Source: Sphaerisporangium sp040685555 (lineage in GTDB: Bacteria; Actinomycetota; Actinomycetes; Streptosporangiales; Streptosporangiaceae). Taken from it: 64,000 bases of DNA. The notes beneath the pieces were generated by a model that searched no databases, had not been told where the DNA came from, and was given only the letters and a program-made list of their open reading frames with translations. Made by a program: the position numbers and the translations under genes. Below are positions 25,071 to 33,571 of this stretch, piece by piece. Location of the stretch: positions 30,030 through 94,029 of the forward strand of contig NZ_JBFBIK010000013.1 in the NCBI RefSeq assembly GCF_040685555.1, read 5' to 3'. Each line of letters opens with the position of its first letter. Positions within the stretch are counted from its first letter, which is position 1.

Positions 25071-25946
25071 TCAGGTGGTCAGGTGGCTCATGACGGTTTG
25101 GGCTGCAGGGGGGTTGAAGAGGATGGTGTAGTGGTTGGTGTCGGGGATGACCTTGGTCTCGAGGGTGGGGGACTGGGTCTGGGCCTCGGTGACCAGGGCG
25201 GGGGGCAGGAAGGGCGGGGGGTCGCCCATCATGCCGCTGGGGGCCGTGAGGAGCACGGTGGGGAGTTTCAGCGCGCGAAGCGCCTTGGTGATCTTCTGCC
25301 CGCTGCTCAGCAGGTCGTGCCCGTCGGCGCGGACCGCTGACGGCTGGGCGCGGGAACGCAGGGCACCCGGCTCGCCGGTGAGGTCGTACCGCAGGTAGAA
25401 CTCCAGGTCGTCGCTCCATGAGTCCTTGAACGCCGGATGGGCGCGCCAGAAGTCGAAGTACTCCTCGACGGAGGCGAAGGTCCGGCTGAGCCTGGCCAGC
25501 GCGGGGCCGAGCGTCGCCTGCATCACCACGTCGGGGTCGAGGCCCTCCGGCACAGGAAGGGGGATCCCGCCGTCGACGAGGACCAGGCGACGGTACAGCT
25601 CGGGGCTCCGCACGGCGGCGAGCAGCGCGACGTACGCGCCCATGGAGTGACCCGTCAGGACGTACTGCCCGGCGCCGATGTGGCGGGCGGCCGCGTTCAG
25701 GTCGGCGCTGTGGCGATCGAAGCCGAACGGCCCCGGCAGGTCGGTGCTGCCGCCCCGGCCGCGCAGGTCGACGGCTATCAGGGACCAGCCCGGGGGAATG
25801 TGCCCGGCGACCGCCTGCCAGGAGGCGGCGGAGCCGGTGATCCCATGAGCGGCCAGTATGACGGCGTCCCCGGTGCCCCATCGGAGCGCGCGCAGCTCGC
25901 CTCCGTCGACGGGGATGTCCAGCGGCTGGGGGGATTCGGTGGCCAT
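25071..25946 (-). CDS. Alpha/beta-fold hydrolase
   Basis: About 291 residues from ATG 25946 (GGGAG 5 bases upstream; GTG 25952 would add two residues). Oxyanion motif AAHGITGS, DLRGRGGS, nucleophile elbow TGHSMGAYVALL, and the C-terminal catalytic His in IPDTNHYTILF. Resembles esterases or epoxide-hydrolase-like enzymes; the substrate cannot be told. It converges with the membrane-protein gene, whose stop is 6 bases away. Confidence 0.82.
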   Translation of the reverse strand: MATESPQPLDIPVDGGELRALRWGTGDAVILAAHGITGSAASWQAVAGHIPPGWSLIAVDLRGRGGSTDLPGPFGFDRHSADLNAAARHIGAGQYVLTGHSMGAYVALLAAVRSPELYRRLVLVDGGIPLPVPEGLDPDVVMQATLGPALARLSRTFASVEEYFDFWRAHPAFKDSWSDDLEFYLRYDLTGEPGALRSRAQPSAVRADGHDLLSSGQKITKALRALKLPTVLLTAPSGMMGDPPPFLPPALVTEAQTQSPTLETKVIPDTNHYTILFNPPAAQTVMSHLTT

Positions 25947-26086
25947 GCCCACTCCCTTTCACGGTCCCTGCTCCGTGCGAGCGTACCGACCCCGCGCTTC
26001 ACCGCTCCAAGCCGGGCGACGGCATCCGAGGCGTGCGTGGCCCGGCGGTATCCGCGGCGTCCACGGCGCGGCGGTCGCGAGGTCGT

Positions 26087-27010
26087 TCACGTGAGCTGGT
26101 GGGCCCATGGGGGGTCGGCGCCGGGGACCTTGCACGTCTCGGCGGCGGCTCGTACGGCGAAGGCGATGGCGGCCTCGACGTCCGCCGGGGTGAGGTCGGG
26201 CAGGCGCCCGCCGAGCCGTCCCCGGTGCCCCAGCACGTGCAGCAGCCCCGCCGTGAACGTGTCGCCCGCGCCCACGGTGTCGACGGCCTCGACCTCGACG
26301 GCCGGGACCGTGATGCGCACGCCGTCGAGCGAGGCGTGCACGTCGCCGGTGCCACCGGTCACGACGACGAGACGGACGCCGTGCCTGTGCCAGGTGCCGA
26401 AGGCCTCCTCGGCCGACAGTCCCAGGTGGGCCAGGTCCTCGTCGCTGAGCCTGAGGATGTCGGCGATCCGTGCCCACCGGGGGAGGGCCTCGCGGTAGGT
26501 GGAGACGGGCACCAGGGCGGTCCGTACGTTCGGGTCGATGGAGATCGTCGCCTGGGCGCGCACGGCCTCCAGCAGCCGCTCGATGTGCGGCCCGCCGGGC
26601 TCCAGCACCAGGGCGAGAGAGCCGGCGTGCACGCAGCGGGCGTCGTACGGCGCCCGCTCGGCCAGCTCCTCGGTGGTCCAGAACCAGTCGGCGGTGCCCT
26701 CGGTGTAGAAGTCGTACGAGGCCTGCCCGGCCGCGTTCACCGCCGTGATCGCCATCGTCGCGCGCCGCGTGGCGGTGACGCAGGCGCTCAGATCGACGCC
26801 GGAACCGGCGAGGTGGTCGCGGATGAGGCTACCGAGCGTGTCGTCCGACAGGCGGCCGAGGAAGCGGACCGGGGTGCCCAGGCGCCCGAGGGCGACGGCG
26901 GTGTTGACCGGGCCGCCTCCCGGGCGCACCTGGAGGTCGAGCATGCCCTCCCCGGGGATCACGAAGGCGTCCGCCACGGCTTCACCGATCACGGCGATGT
27001 GCTGGCTCAT
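26087..27010 (-). CDS. PfkB-family sugar kinase (fructokinase-like)
   Basis: 307 residues from ATG 27010, the start that matches the family opening HIAVIGEAVADAFV; an upstream GTG would add 15 Pro/Arg-rich residues. PfkB signatures are present: PGGGPVNTAVALGRLG near the N-terminus and DTVGAGDTFTAGLL with the catalytic Asp near the C-terminus. It phosphorylates a sugar, most likely fructose or a related ketose, in the cytoplasm. No transporter or regulator is adjacent, so the pathway is open. Confidence 0.85.
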   Translation of the reverse strand: MSQHIAVIGEAVADAFVIPGEGMLDLQVRPGGGPVNTAVALGRLGTPVRFLGRLSDDTLGSLIRDHLAGSGVDLSACVTATRRATMAITAVNAAGQASYDFYTEGTADWFWTTEELAERAPYDARCVHAGSLALVLEPGGPHIERLLEAVRAQATISIDPNVRTALVPVSTYREALPRWARIADILRLSDEDLAHLGLSAEEAFGTWHRHGVRLVVVTGGTGDVHASLDGVRITVPAVEVEAVDTVGAGDTFTAGLLHVLGHRGRLGGRLPDLTPADVEAAIAFAVRAAAETCKVPGADPPWAHQLT

Positions 27011-27093
27011 GGGAACCGATCTTCCCCTCGGGTGTGGAGGACGACCGGACGGCACCGGCGGCCGGCGAGTGGATCAGCGGACCCATTATCGGC

Positions 27094-28047
27094 CTAGCGG
27101 ACGTGCGGGAGCACTTCCTTGGCGTAGAAGTCGAAGAAGGCTTCCTGGTCCGGGCCGATCTGGCTGATGTAGAGCTCGTCGAAGCCTGCGTCGACGTACT
27201 GCTTGATCGCCTTGATGTGCGCCTCGGGGTCCGGGCCGCACGGGGTGGACGCGGTCGCGTCCTCCTCGGAGACCATCTCGGCGAGCTGCTCGAAGTGGCG
27301 GGGCAGCGGCAGCAGCTGCGACGCCTCTCCCTTGATGCCCTGCGTCGGCCACAGGCGGTGGACGGTCTTGCGCGCCTGCGCCTCGTCCTCGGCGTAGCAG
27401 ACCTTGAGGCCGCCCTGGACGGGCTTGCCCTGGCCGCCGGAGGAGTGGAACTTCTCCACCAGTTCGGCGGCGGGGCCGGTGCAGATGTAGCCGTCGGCGA
27501 TCCGCCCGGCCAGCTCGACCGACTTGTCGCCGAATCCGGAGATGTAGACCGGCGGCGGCTGGTCGGGAAGGGTGTAGAGGCGGGCCGTGTCGACCTTGTA
27601 GTGCGTGCCCCGATGGGTGACCAGCTCGCCCGTCCACAGCCTGCGCATCAGCTCGACGGCCTCTTCCAGCATCTCCAGCCGTTCGGCGGCCGGGGGCCAC
27701 CGCGTGTCGAGGATGTGCTCGTTGAGCGCCTCACCGGTGCCGACGCCGAGGCGGAACCGGCCCTCGGAGACCACGGCGCTGGTCGCCGCCGCCTGGGCGA
27801 TGACCGCGGGGTGGATGCGGACCAGCGGGCAGGTCACGGCGGTGGTGATCGGCAGCGACGTGGCCTCGGCGACGGCTCCGATCACCGACCAGACGAACGG
27901 GCTCTGCCCCTGCTCGTCCAGCCACGGGTGGTAGTGGTCGGAGATCCACAGCCCCTCGAACCCCGCTCGCTCTGCCAGCTTGGCCTGCCGCACCAGCTCC
28001 CGGGGACCGTGTTCCTCGCTGGAGAGGAAGTATCCGAAGGTGGTCAT
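27094..28047 (-). CDS. F420-dependent LLM-class oxidoreductase
   Basis: 317 residues of the luciferase-like TIM barrel, in the TIGR03557-like group near F420-dependent glucose-6-phosphate dehydrogenase: FGYFLSSEEHGP, LWISDHYHPWLDEQGQSPFVW, VSEGRFRLGVGTGEALNEHI and YISGFGDKSVELAGRIADG. It probably uses coenzyme F420 for hydride transfer; substrate unknown. It is leftward and divergent from the potassium-uptake genes. Confidence 0.85.
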   Translation of the reverse strand: MTTFGYFLSSEEHGPRELVRQAKLAERAGFEGLWISDHYHPWLDEQGQSPFVWSVIGAVAEATSLPITTAVTCPLVRIHPAVIAQAAATSAVVSEGRFRLGVGTGEALNEHILDTRWPPAAERLEMLEEAVELMRRLWTGELVTHRGTHYKVDTARLYTLPDQPPPVYISGFGDKSVELAGRIADGYICTGPAAELVEKFHSSGGQGKPVQGGLKVCYAEDEAQARKTVHRLWPTQGIKGEASQLLPLPRHFEQLAEMVSEEDATASTPCGPDPEAHIKAIKQYVDAGFDELYISQIGPDQEAFFDFYAKEVLPHVR

Positions 28048-28148
28048 CGTCGCCTCCTTGTCATCGGCTTCACGTGTGCGGAGGAAGCCCTACCCCTGAG
28101 GAACCGGGCAAACGGGCATGGCCGTCCCGGCGCGAGGGTTGCCGGCGA

Positions 28149-28178
28149 TTGGTCAGGCTTTCACGTGCTTGTTACTGT
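28149..28178 (+). promoter_or_regulatory. Possible promoter of ktrBA
   Basis: TTGGTC at 28149-28154, 18-base spacer, TACTGT at 28173-28178 (fits the actinobacterial TANNNT -10). It would leave a leader of about 115 bases before the ktrB ATG. I looked for a c-di-AMP (ydaO) riboswitch in that leader and did not see one. Confidence 0.35.
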
Positions 28179-28298
28179 GCTTCGGTGCGCCGGCGGGTCT
28201 GGTCCGCAGGTGCCGCGCCTCACTCTTCCGGCCGGGGGCTCCATGATCCAGACGTTCGCCGATCCCGCGTCCCGCCGCGCCCGCGTACCGGCGGCGTC

Positions 28299-29669
28299 AT
28301 GACGCAGCCGCTCGGAGGCGCGGGGTTCGCGGGAGCCCTGGTGGGCCGCTTCCAGCACCCCGCGCAGGTGATCGTGGGCGGCTTCGGCGTGGTGGCCCTC
28401 CTCGGCACGGCGCTGCTCTCCCTGCCGCACGCCACGGCCACCGGGCAGCGGGCCGACCTGCTGGAGGCGCTGTTCACGGCCACCTCGGCGGTGTGCGTGA
28501 CCGGGCTGGTGATCGTGGACACCGGCACGCACTGGTCGGTCTTCGGGGAGGTCGTCATCGTGGGGCTGGTCCAGGTGGGCGGCCTCGGCATCATGACCCT
28601 GGCCACGCTCTTCGCCGTGATGGTGTCCGGCAGGCTGGGGCTGCGGGCCAGCCTGCTGGCACAGGCGGAGACCAAGGCGCTCAGCATGGTCGACCTTCGC
28701 AGGGTCGTGCGCAAGGTGGTGCTGTTCAGCCTGGTGTCCGAGGTCGTCACCACGGTGGTGCTCACCGCCCGATTCGCCATCGGGTACGGCGAGCCCATCG
28801 GCAGGGCGGCCTACCTCGGCGCTTTCCACGCCGTCGCGGCGTTCAACAACTCGGGGTTCGCGCTGTGGCCGGACAGCCTGATGAGGTTCGTCGCCGATCC
28901 CTGGATCTGCGTCACCATCGCGATCGCCGTCATCGTCGGCGGGCTCGGCTTCCCGGTGTGGTTCGAGCTGCTCCGCTCGTGGCGGCGTCCCAGCAAGTGG
29001 TCGGTGCTCACGCGGATCACGCTCGGGGTGTCGGCCGCGCTGGTCGTGTTCGGCACGGCGGTGTTCCTTTTGACCGAATGGTCCAATCCGAGGACGCTCG
29101 GCCCGCTCTCGGACCCGGCCAAGCTGCTGGCCGCCTTCTTCACCGGCGTCATGCCCCGCAGCGCGGGCTTCAACAGCATCGACATCACCCAGATGTATCC
29201 CACGAGCTGGCTGGCCACCGACGTGCTGATGTTCATCGGAGGCGGCAGCGCCAGCACCGGCGGCGGGATCAAGGTGACCACGTTCGGGCTGCTGGCCTTC
29301 GTCCTGTGGGCCGAGCTGCGCGGCGAGTCGCGGGTGAACGTCGGGCACCGCCGCATCCCCGAGACCATCCAGCGCCAGGCCCTCGCCATCGCGCTGCTCG
29401 GGGTGGGCCTGGTGGCGTTCTCGACGTACGCGCTGCTCGCGCTGACGCCGCACAGCCTCGACCAGGTGCTGTTCGAAGCGGTGTCGGCCTTCGGCACGGC
29501 CGGCATGTCCACCGGCATCACCGCCGACCTGCCCACCGCGGGGCACGTGCTGATCCTTTTGCTGATGTTCGTGGGCCGCGTGGGCCCGCTCACCCTCGGT
29601 TCCGCCCTCGCGCTGCGCGAACGCACCACCCGTTACGAACTGCCGGAGGAGCGACCCATCGTTGGCTGA
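28299..29669 (+). CDS. ktrB: KtrB/TrkH-family potassium uptake channel subunit
   Basis: 456 residues from ATG 28299. Typical TrkH/KtrB architecture: four pore-loop repeats, with filter-like segments TATSAVCVTGL, AAFNNSGFALW, TGVMPRSAGFNSID and SAFGTAGMSTGIT, between hydrophobic helices. KtrB conducts K+ (often with Na+) and is gated by the cytoplasmic KtrA ring, encoded immediately downstream with an 8-base overlap. The longer open frame to 28074 has non-membrane, Arg/Pro-rich residues and was rejected. Confidence 0.9.
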   Translation: MTQPLGGAGFAGALVGRFQHPAQVIVGGFGVVALLGTALLSLPHATATGQRADLLEALFTATSAVCVTGLVIVDTGTHWSVFGEVVIVGLVQVGGLGIMTLATLFAVMVSGRLGLRASLLAQAETKALSMVDLRRVVRKVVLFSLVSEVVTTVVLTARFAIGYGEPIGRAAYLGAFHAVAAFNNSGFALWPDSLMRFVADPWICVTIAIAVIVGGLGFPVWFELLRSWRRPSKWSVLTRITLGVSAALVVFGTAVFLLTEWSNPRTLGPLSDPAKLLAAFFTGVMPRSAGFNSIDITQMYPTSWLATDVLMFIGGGSASTGGGIKVTTFGLLAFVLWAELRGESRVNVGHRRIPETIQRQALAIALLGVGLVAFSTYALLALTPHSLDQVLFEAVSAFGTAGMSTGITADLPTAGHVLILLLMFVGRVGPLTLGSALALRERTTRYELPEERPIVG

Positions 29670-30327
29670 GTACAGCAGAGACAGTCCCGTGGTGGTCATC
29701 GGGCTGGGCCGTTTCGGCACCTCCCTCGCTCTGGAGCTCGTACGCCGGGGCACCGAGGTGCTGGCCATCGACAACCGGCCGAAGGTGGTGCAGAGCCTCG
29801 CGGGGAGCCTCACCCACGTCGTCGTGGCCGACTCCACCGACATGGAGGCGCTGGAGCAGCTCGGCGTGCCCGACTTCTACCAGGCCGTGGTGGCCATCGG
29901 CGGTGACCTGGAGGCGAGCATCCTGACCGCCTCGCTGCTGGTCGAGCTGGAGGTGGAGAACATCTGGGCCAAGGCGGTCAGCCGCCAGCACGCCCGTATC
30001 CTCGAACAGCTGGGCATCCGGCACGTCGTGCAGCCCGAGCACGACATGGGCGAGCGCGTGGCCCACCTGGTGACCGGCCGCATGCTCGACTACGTCGAGG
30101 TCGACGAGAACTTCGCCCTGGTCAAGACCCGCCCGCCGAAGGAGCTTGTGGGCCTGTCCCTCGGGGAGTCCAGGCTGCGCAAGAAGTACGGCGTCACGGT
30201 GGTGGGCGTCAAGAGCCAGGGCCAGGAGTTCACCTACGCCACCGCCGACACCGTCCTGATGTACGGGGACGTCATCATAGTGTCGGGGACGATAGAGAAG
30301 GTGGAGCGCTTCGCGGAGCTCACCTGA
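29662..30327 (+). CDS. ktrA: KtrA/TrkA-family regulatory subunit of potassium uptake
   Basis: 221 residues from TTG 29662, overlapping ktrB by 8 bases with GGAGGAG upstream. RCK_N domain with nucleotide-binding VIGLGRFGTSLALEL and acidic IDNRPKVV, then RCK_C from about 135 (LDYVEVDENFALV). The octameric ring binds ATP/ADP, and c-di-AMP in many bacteria, to gate KtrB. KdpD/KdpE lie 13 kb away, so two potassium-related systems share this region. Confidence 0.9.
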   Translation: MAEYSRDSPVVVIGLGRFGTSLALELVRRGTEVLAIDNRPKVVQSLAGSLTHVVVADSTDMEALEQLGVPDFYQAVVAIGGDLEASILTASLLVELEVENIWAKAVSRQHARILEQLGIRHVVQPEHDMGERVAHLVTGRMLDYVEVDENFALVKTRPPKELVGLSLGESRLRKKYGVTVVGVKSQGQEFTYATADTVLMYGDVIIVSGTIEKVERFAELT

Positions 30328-30334
30328 GGCGAGG

Positions 30335-30739
30335 TCAGCCGACGTGGGCCAGGGCGTCGATCTCCACGAGCATCGCCTCGTGGGGCAGGCCGGTGAAGAC
30401 GGTGGTGCGGCACGGCGGGACCCCGCTGGGGCAGTTCTCCCTGACGAAGTCGCCGTAGGCCTCGTTCATCGGGGCGAAGTCCTCGCGCTTGGTGAGGTAG
30501 ACCCGGAACATCAGCACGTCCTCGACGGTCGCGCCCCCGGCCGTGAGGATGGCCTTGACGTTCTCCAGCGTCCTGCGGGTCTGGGCGCGCACGTCGCCCG
30601 GGTGGACGTACTCCGACGTCCGCGGGTCCTGGGGGCCCTGGCCGGAGACCTGCAGGAGCGGGCCCTTGCGCACGCCCTGGGAGAAGACCCACGCGGGCGC
30701 GGGAGAGCCGTCGGTACGGATGGCGGTCTTGTCAGTCAT
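30335..30739 (-). CDS. RidA-family enamine/imine deaminase
   Basis: 134 residues with RidA (YjgF/YER057c/UK114) motifs: LLQVSGQGPQDP, VRAQTRRTLENVKAILTAGGA, and VPPCRTTVFTGLPHEAMLVEIDALA with the substrate-binding Arg. RidA hydrolyses reactive enamines such as 2-aminoacrylate made by PLP enzymes. It converges with ktrA (7 bases apart) and is divergent from a broken D-threonine-aldolase-like PLP gene, its likely former metabolic partner. Confidence 0.88.
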   Translation of the reverse strand: MTDKTAIRTDGSPAPAWVFSQGVRKGPLLQVSGQGPQDPRTSEYVHPGDVRAQTRRTLENVKAILTAGGATVEDVLMFRVYLTKREDFAPMNEAYGDFVRENCPSGVPPCRTTVFTGLPHEAMLVEIDALAHVG

Positions 30740-30864
30740 GGCGGCTCCGAAGATCGGCTTCCCGGTTCAGCGGCCGAGCCTACCGGTGCGGGCAGGGGCG
30801 CACGGCGGTGGCCGAGCCGGTAGGGCCGCGTTGACCGGCACCGGTAACGCGGGTAGAAACTAGC

Positions 30865-31521
30865 GCTCCCACGCTGCGCCTGGCCGGCGTGGCCGGGTAC
30901 GAGGGCGCGCTCGGCCACGACGCCTCCGCGGCGAGCCTCGGCGCGGTGGACGGATTCCTGCGGCGGGTGGCCGCCCTCCACGGCAAGCTGGAGTACGAGG
31001 TGGAGGAGCCGATCGTCACCGCGGGCGGCAGCGCGTACTTCGACCAGGTGGTGGAGGTCCTCGGCGGGCTCGACGCGCGGGTGGTGCTGCGGTCGGGCGC
31101 GTACGTCGTGCACGACGACGGCTTCTACCGTGCGATCTCCCCGTTCTCCCGTGGCGCAGGGCCGGGGCCGTTGCGCCCGGCGATGCACGGATGGGCCCGG
31201 GTCGTGTCGCGGCCGGAGCCGGCGCTCGCGCTGCTCGACGCGGGCAAGCGGGACCTGCCCTTCGACGAGGGACTGCCCGAGCCGCACGCCGTGCGGGGCA
31301 GGGCCGGCTCGATCCTGGGCGGGGCCCGGGTCACCGCGCTCAACGACCAGCTGACCTTCCTGGCCCTCGACGAGGGCTCCGTCATCGACTGCGGCGACGT
31401 GGTCCGCCTCGGGCTCTCCCATCCGTGCACGGCGTTCGACAAGTGGACGCTGATCCCCGTGGTCGACGACATCGACGCACCGGACCCCGAGGTCGTCGAT
31501 CTCATCAGGACGTACTTCTGA
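30865..31521 (+). pseudogene. 5'-truncated D-threonine aldolase / D-serine dehydratase-like gene
   Basis: Recognisable homology begins at about TLRLAGVAGYEGALGHD (30871) and runs to the normal C-terminus, including YEVEEPIVTAGGSAYFD and VIDCGDVVRLGLSHPCTAFDKW, whose His and Cys match the metal site of DSD1-type enzymes. The N-terminal half of the PLP barrel, including the Lys that binds PLP (about 170-180 residues), is missing; upstream sequence has no related frame. GTG 30889 could give a 210-residue fragment, but it cannot bind PLP. The adjacent RidA suggests the pair once handled amino-acid deamination. Confidence 0.75.
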
Positions 31522-31584
31522 TCGATTCCGCCGGACCAGGCGTGGTTGACGCGTGCCTCGGGATCATGGAAGCCTGGCGCCGCA

Positions 31585-31604
31585 CATGACTCGGGCAAGT
31601 CATG
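31585..31604. promoter_or_regulatory. Inverted repeat upstream of the PNPOx/flavohaemoglobin pair
   Basis: CATGACT-N6-AGTCATG, a perfect 7-bp inverted repeat 64 bases after the aldolase fragment stop and about 140 bases before the ATG at 31743. It could be a regulator site for the downstream redox genes or a weak hairpin ending the fragment. It does not match a DosR or NsrR consensus. Confidence 0.4.
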
Positions 31605-31742
31605 ATTATTTCGGTAGATCGTGGGCACTTGTGTGATTCCCCCGTTATTGTGGCGGATGTTGCCTATGGGGTTTTTGTGGCGATTGGTCGGTTTCGTTCC
31701 ACACCTCGGGCAGTGGTGGACGCGACGGTGATGGGAGCGTAG

Positions 31743-32411
31743 ATGGAGCACGGGCCGTACGACGGTCGGGAGGGCGAAGGGCCGCCTGGGTCGAGGGGCG
31801 AGCACCTCCTCCAGAGCCTGTTCTCCACGCGAGAGCGGGCGCTCCGCTTCTACGACCGGCAGGTGGTCGACCGCCTGACGCCCGAGATGCGGGAGTTCGT
31901 CGCCCGCCAGGAGATGGCCTTCATCGGCACCTCCGACGCGGCGGGCAACTGCGACACCTCCTTCCGCGCGGGTCCGCCGGGATTCGTCCGGGTGCTCGAC
32001 CCCGGCAGGCTGATCTACCCGGAGTTCCGGGGCAACGGCGTGCTCGCGAGCATGGGCAACATCATGGAGAACCCGCACGTCAGCCTGCTGTTCGTCGACT
32101 TCTTCGACGACCTGGTGGGGCTGCATGTGAACGGCGCCGCGACGATCACCACCGCGTACGACGCGGCCCGCCGCCACGGGCTGACCGACGAGGACCAGAC
32201 CGCCCCCGGACGCAAGGCCGACCGGTGGGTCATGGTCGAGGTCGAGGAGGCCTACATCCACTGTTCCAAGCACATCCCGCTCCTTGCCAGGCAGGACCGC
32301 AGGCGCCGCGACGCCGAGGGCCGCAGGCCCGCGGGCGACGACTACTTCGGCGTCGCCGCCACGCGGGGCCGTGATCCCGAGCGACAGGAAGTGGGCCGGT
32401 CGGCCGAGTAA
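31743..32411 (+). CDS. Pyridoxamine-5'-phosphate-oxidase-like flavin protein
   Basis: 222 residues. The split-barrel fold is indicated by REFVARQEMAFIGTSDAAGNCDTSFR, LIYPEFRGNGVLASMGNI and NPHVSLLFVDFFDDLVGLHVNGAATI. Such proteins bind FMN, F420 or haem and reduce small substrates. GGGAG lies about 6 bases before the ATG. It ends 4 bases before the flavohaemoglobin-type gene, so the two form an operon; a redox partnership in NO or oxidative stress defence is plausible but not shown. Confidence 0.8.
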   Translation: MEHGPYDGREGEGPPGSRGEHLLQSLFSTRERALRFYDRQVVDRLTPEMREFVARQEMAFIGTSDAAGNCDTSFRAGPPGFVRVLDPGRLIYPEFRGNGVLASMGNIMENPHVSLLFVDFFDDLVGLHVNGAATITTAYDAARRHGLTDEDQTAPGRKADRWVMVEVEEAYIHCSKHIPLLARQDRRRRDAEGRRPAGDDYFGVAATRGRDPERQEVGRSAE

Positions 32412-32415
32412 CGCC

Positions 32416-33546
32416 ATGAGCATCGACATCGAACTGATCCGCCGGAGCTGGGCTCTGGTCGAGCCGGCGGCCGACAAGGTCGCCATGCATTTCTACGCGA
32501 AGCTCTTCGCGGACTATCCCCACATCCGGGAGATGTTCCCGCCCGCCATGGACAGCCAGCGTGACCGCCTGCTGCGGGCGCTCACGCAGGTCGTGCTCAA
32601 CCTCGAGAACGTCGAGGGGCTCGGAGAGTACCTCGGCCAGCTCGCGCGCGACCACCGCAAGTACGGGGTCTTGCCCGAGCACTACCCCGCCGTGGGCCGG
32701 TGCCTGGTCATCGCGATGCGGGCCAACGCCGGGAACGCCTGGCGGGCCGTCTACGACTCGGCGTGGATCGACGCCTACCAGTTCATCGCCGACGTGATGG
32801 TCCAGGCGGCCGAGCAGGAGTCCGAGTACACGCCGCCCTCGTGGACCGGGGTCGTGGTGGGGCACGAGATGCGCACGCGCGAGGTCGCCGTGGTCACCAT
32901 CGAGCCCGACCAGCCCTACCCGTTCAAGGCCGGCCAGTACGCCACCCTGCAGACGCCCCACTGGCCCAAGGTCTGGCGGCCGTACTCCATCGCCAACGCG
33001 CCGCGCCGTGACCACCGGCTGACGTTCCACGTGCGGGTCGTGCCCGGGGGGTGGGTCAGCACCGCGCTTGCCCACCACACGCGCGTCGGTGGCACCGTCA
33101 TGCTGGGGCCGCCACGCGGTTCTCTCCTGCTCGAACGGGCGAGTACCTCCCATCTGATCTTCATCGCGGGAGGCACCGGTCTCGCGCCGCTCAAGGCGCT
33201 CATCGAGGAGTCGATGTGGCTGCCCGACCGGCCGAGCATCGACCTCTTCCATGGCGTCCGCTACGCCGGCGACGCGTACGACCTGCCCGACCTGCGCGCC
33301 CTGCGTTCGCACCACCGGCGCCTGCGGGTGGTCAAGGCCGTCTCCGACGACCCGCAGGAGTGGCGGCGGGAGAGCGCCGTCGACGCGCTGCTCAACCATC
33401 GCGTCGCCCTGGACGGGGACATCTTCGTCTGCGGCTCGCCCGACATGGTGCAGGTCACGACCTCCCGCCTGCTGCACCTCGGCGTGCCGTCCCGCCTGAT
33501 CCACACCGAGTTCACGCCGGGGGCGCCCACTCTGGTGTACTCCTGA
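32416..33546 (+). CDS. Flavohaemoglobin-type globin reductase
   Basis: 376 residues from ATG 32416. Globin domain 1-140, with the likely proximal haem His in ARDHRKYGVLPEHYP; FAD-binding domain with RPYSIANAP and GGWVSTAL; NAD-binding domain with IFIAGGTGLAPLKALIEE and FVCGSPDMVQ. Flavohaemoglobins oxidise NO to nitrate using NAD(P)H and O2. It follows the PNPOx-like gene by 4 bases. Actinobacterial members vary in haem-pocket residues, so NO dioxygenase activity is likely but not certain. Confidence 0.87.
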   Translation: MSIDIELIRRSWALVEPAADKVAMHFYAKLFADYPHIREMFPPAMDSQRDRLLRALTQVVLNLENVEGLGEYLGQLARDHRKYGVLPEHYPAVGRCLVIAMRANAGNAWRAVYDSAWIDAYQFIADVMVQAAEQESEYTPPSWTGVVVGHEMRTREVAVVTIEPDQPYPFKAGQYATLQTPHWPKVWRPYSIANAPRRDHRLTFHVRVVPGGWVSTALAHHTRVGGTVMLGPPRGSLLLERASTSHLIFIAGGTGLAPLKALIEESMWLPDRPSIDLFHGVRYAGDAYDLPDLRALRSHHRRLRVVKAVSDDPQEWRRESAVDALLNHRVALDGDIFVCGSPDMVQVTTSRLLHLGVPSRLIHTEFTPGAPTLVYS

Positions 33547-33571
33547 GGGAGAGCGGCGGGGAGGTCACCGG

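Noticed and set aside
28179..28298. c-di-AMP (ydaO) riboswitch before ktrB
   Set aside because: Such riboswitches precede ktr and NlpC/P60 genes in other bacteria, but the conserved GGGG/GACCC-type cores were not found here or upstream of 61174.
31585..31604. DosR/DevR box for the flavohaemoglobin operon
   Set aside because: The repeat lacks the GGGACT/AGTCCC core of the DosR consensus.
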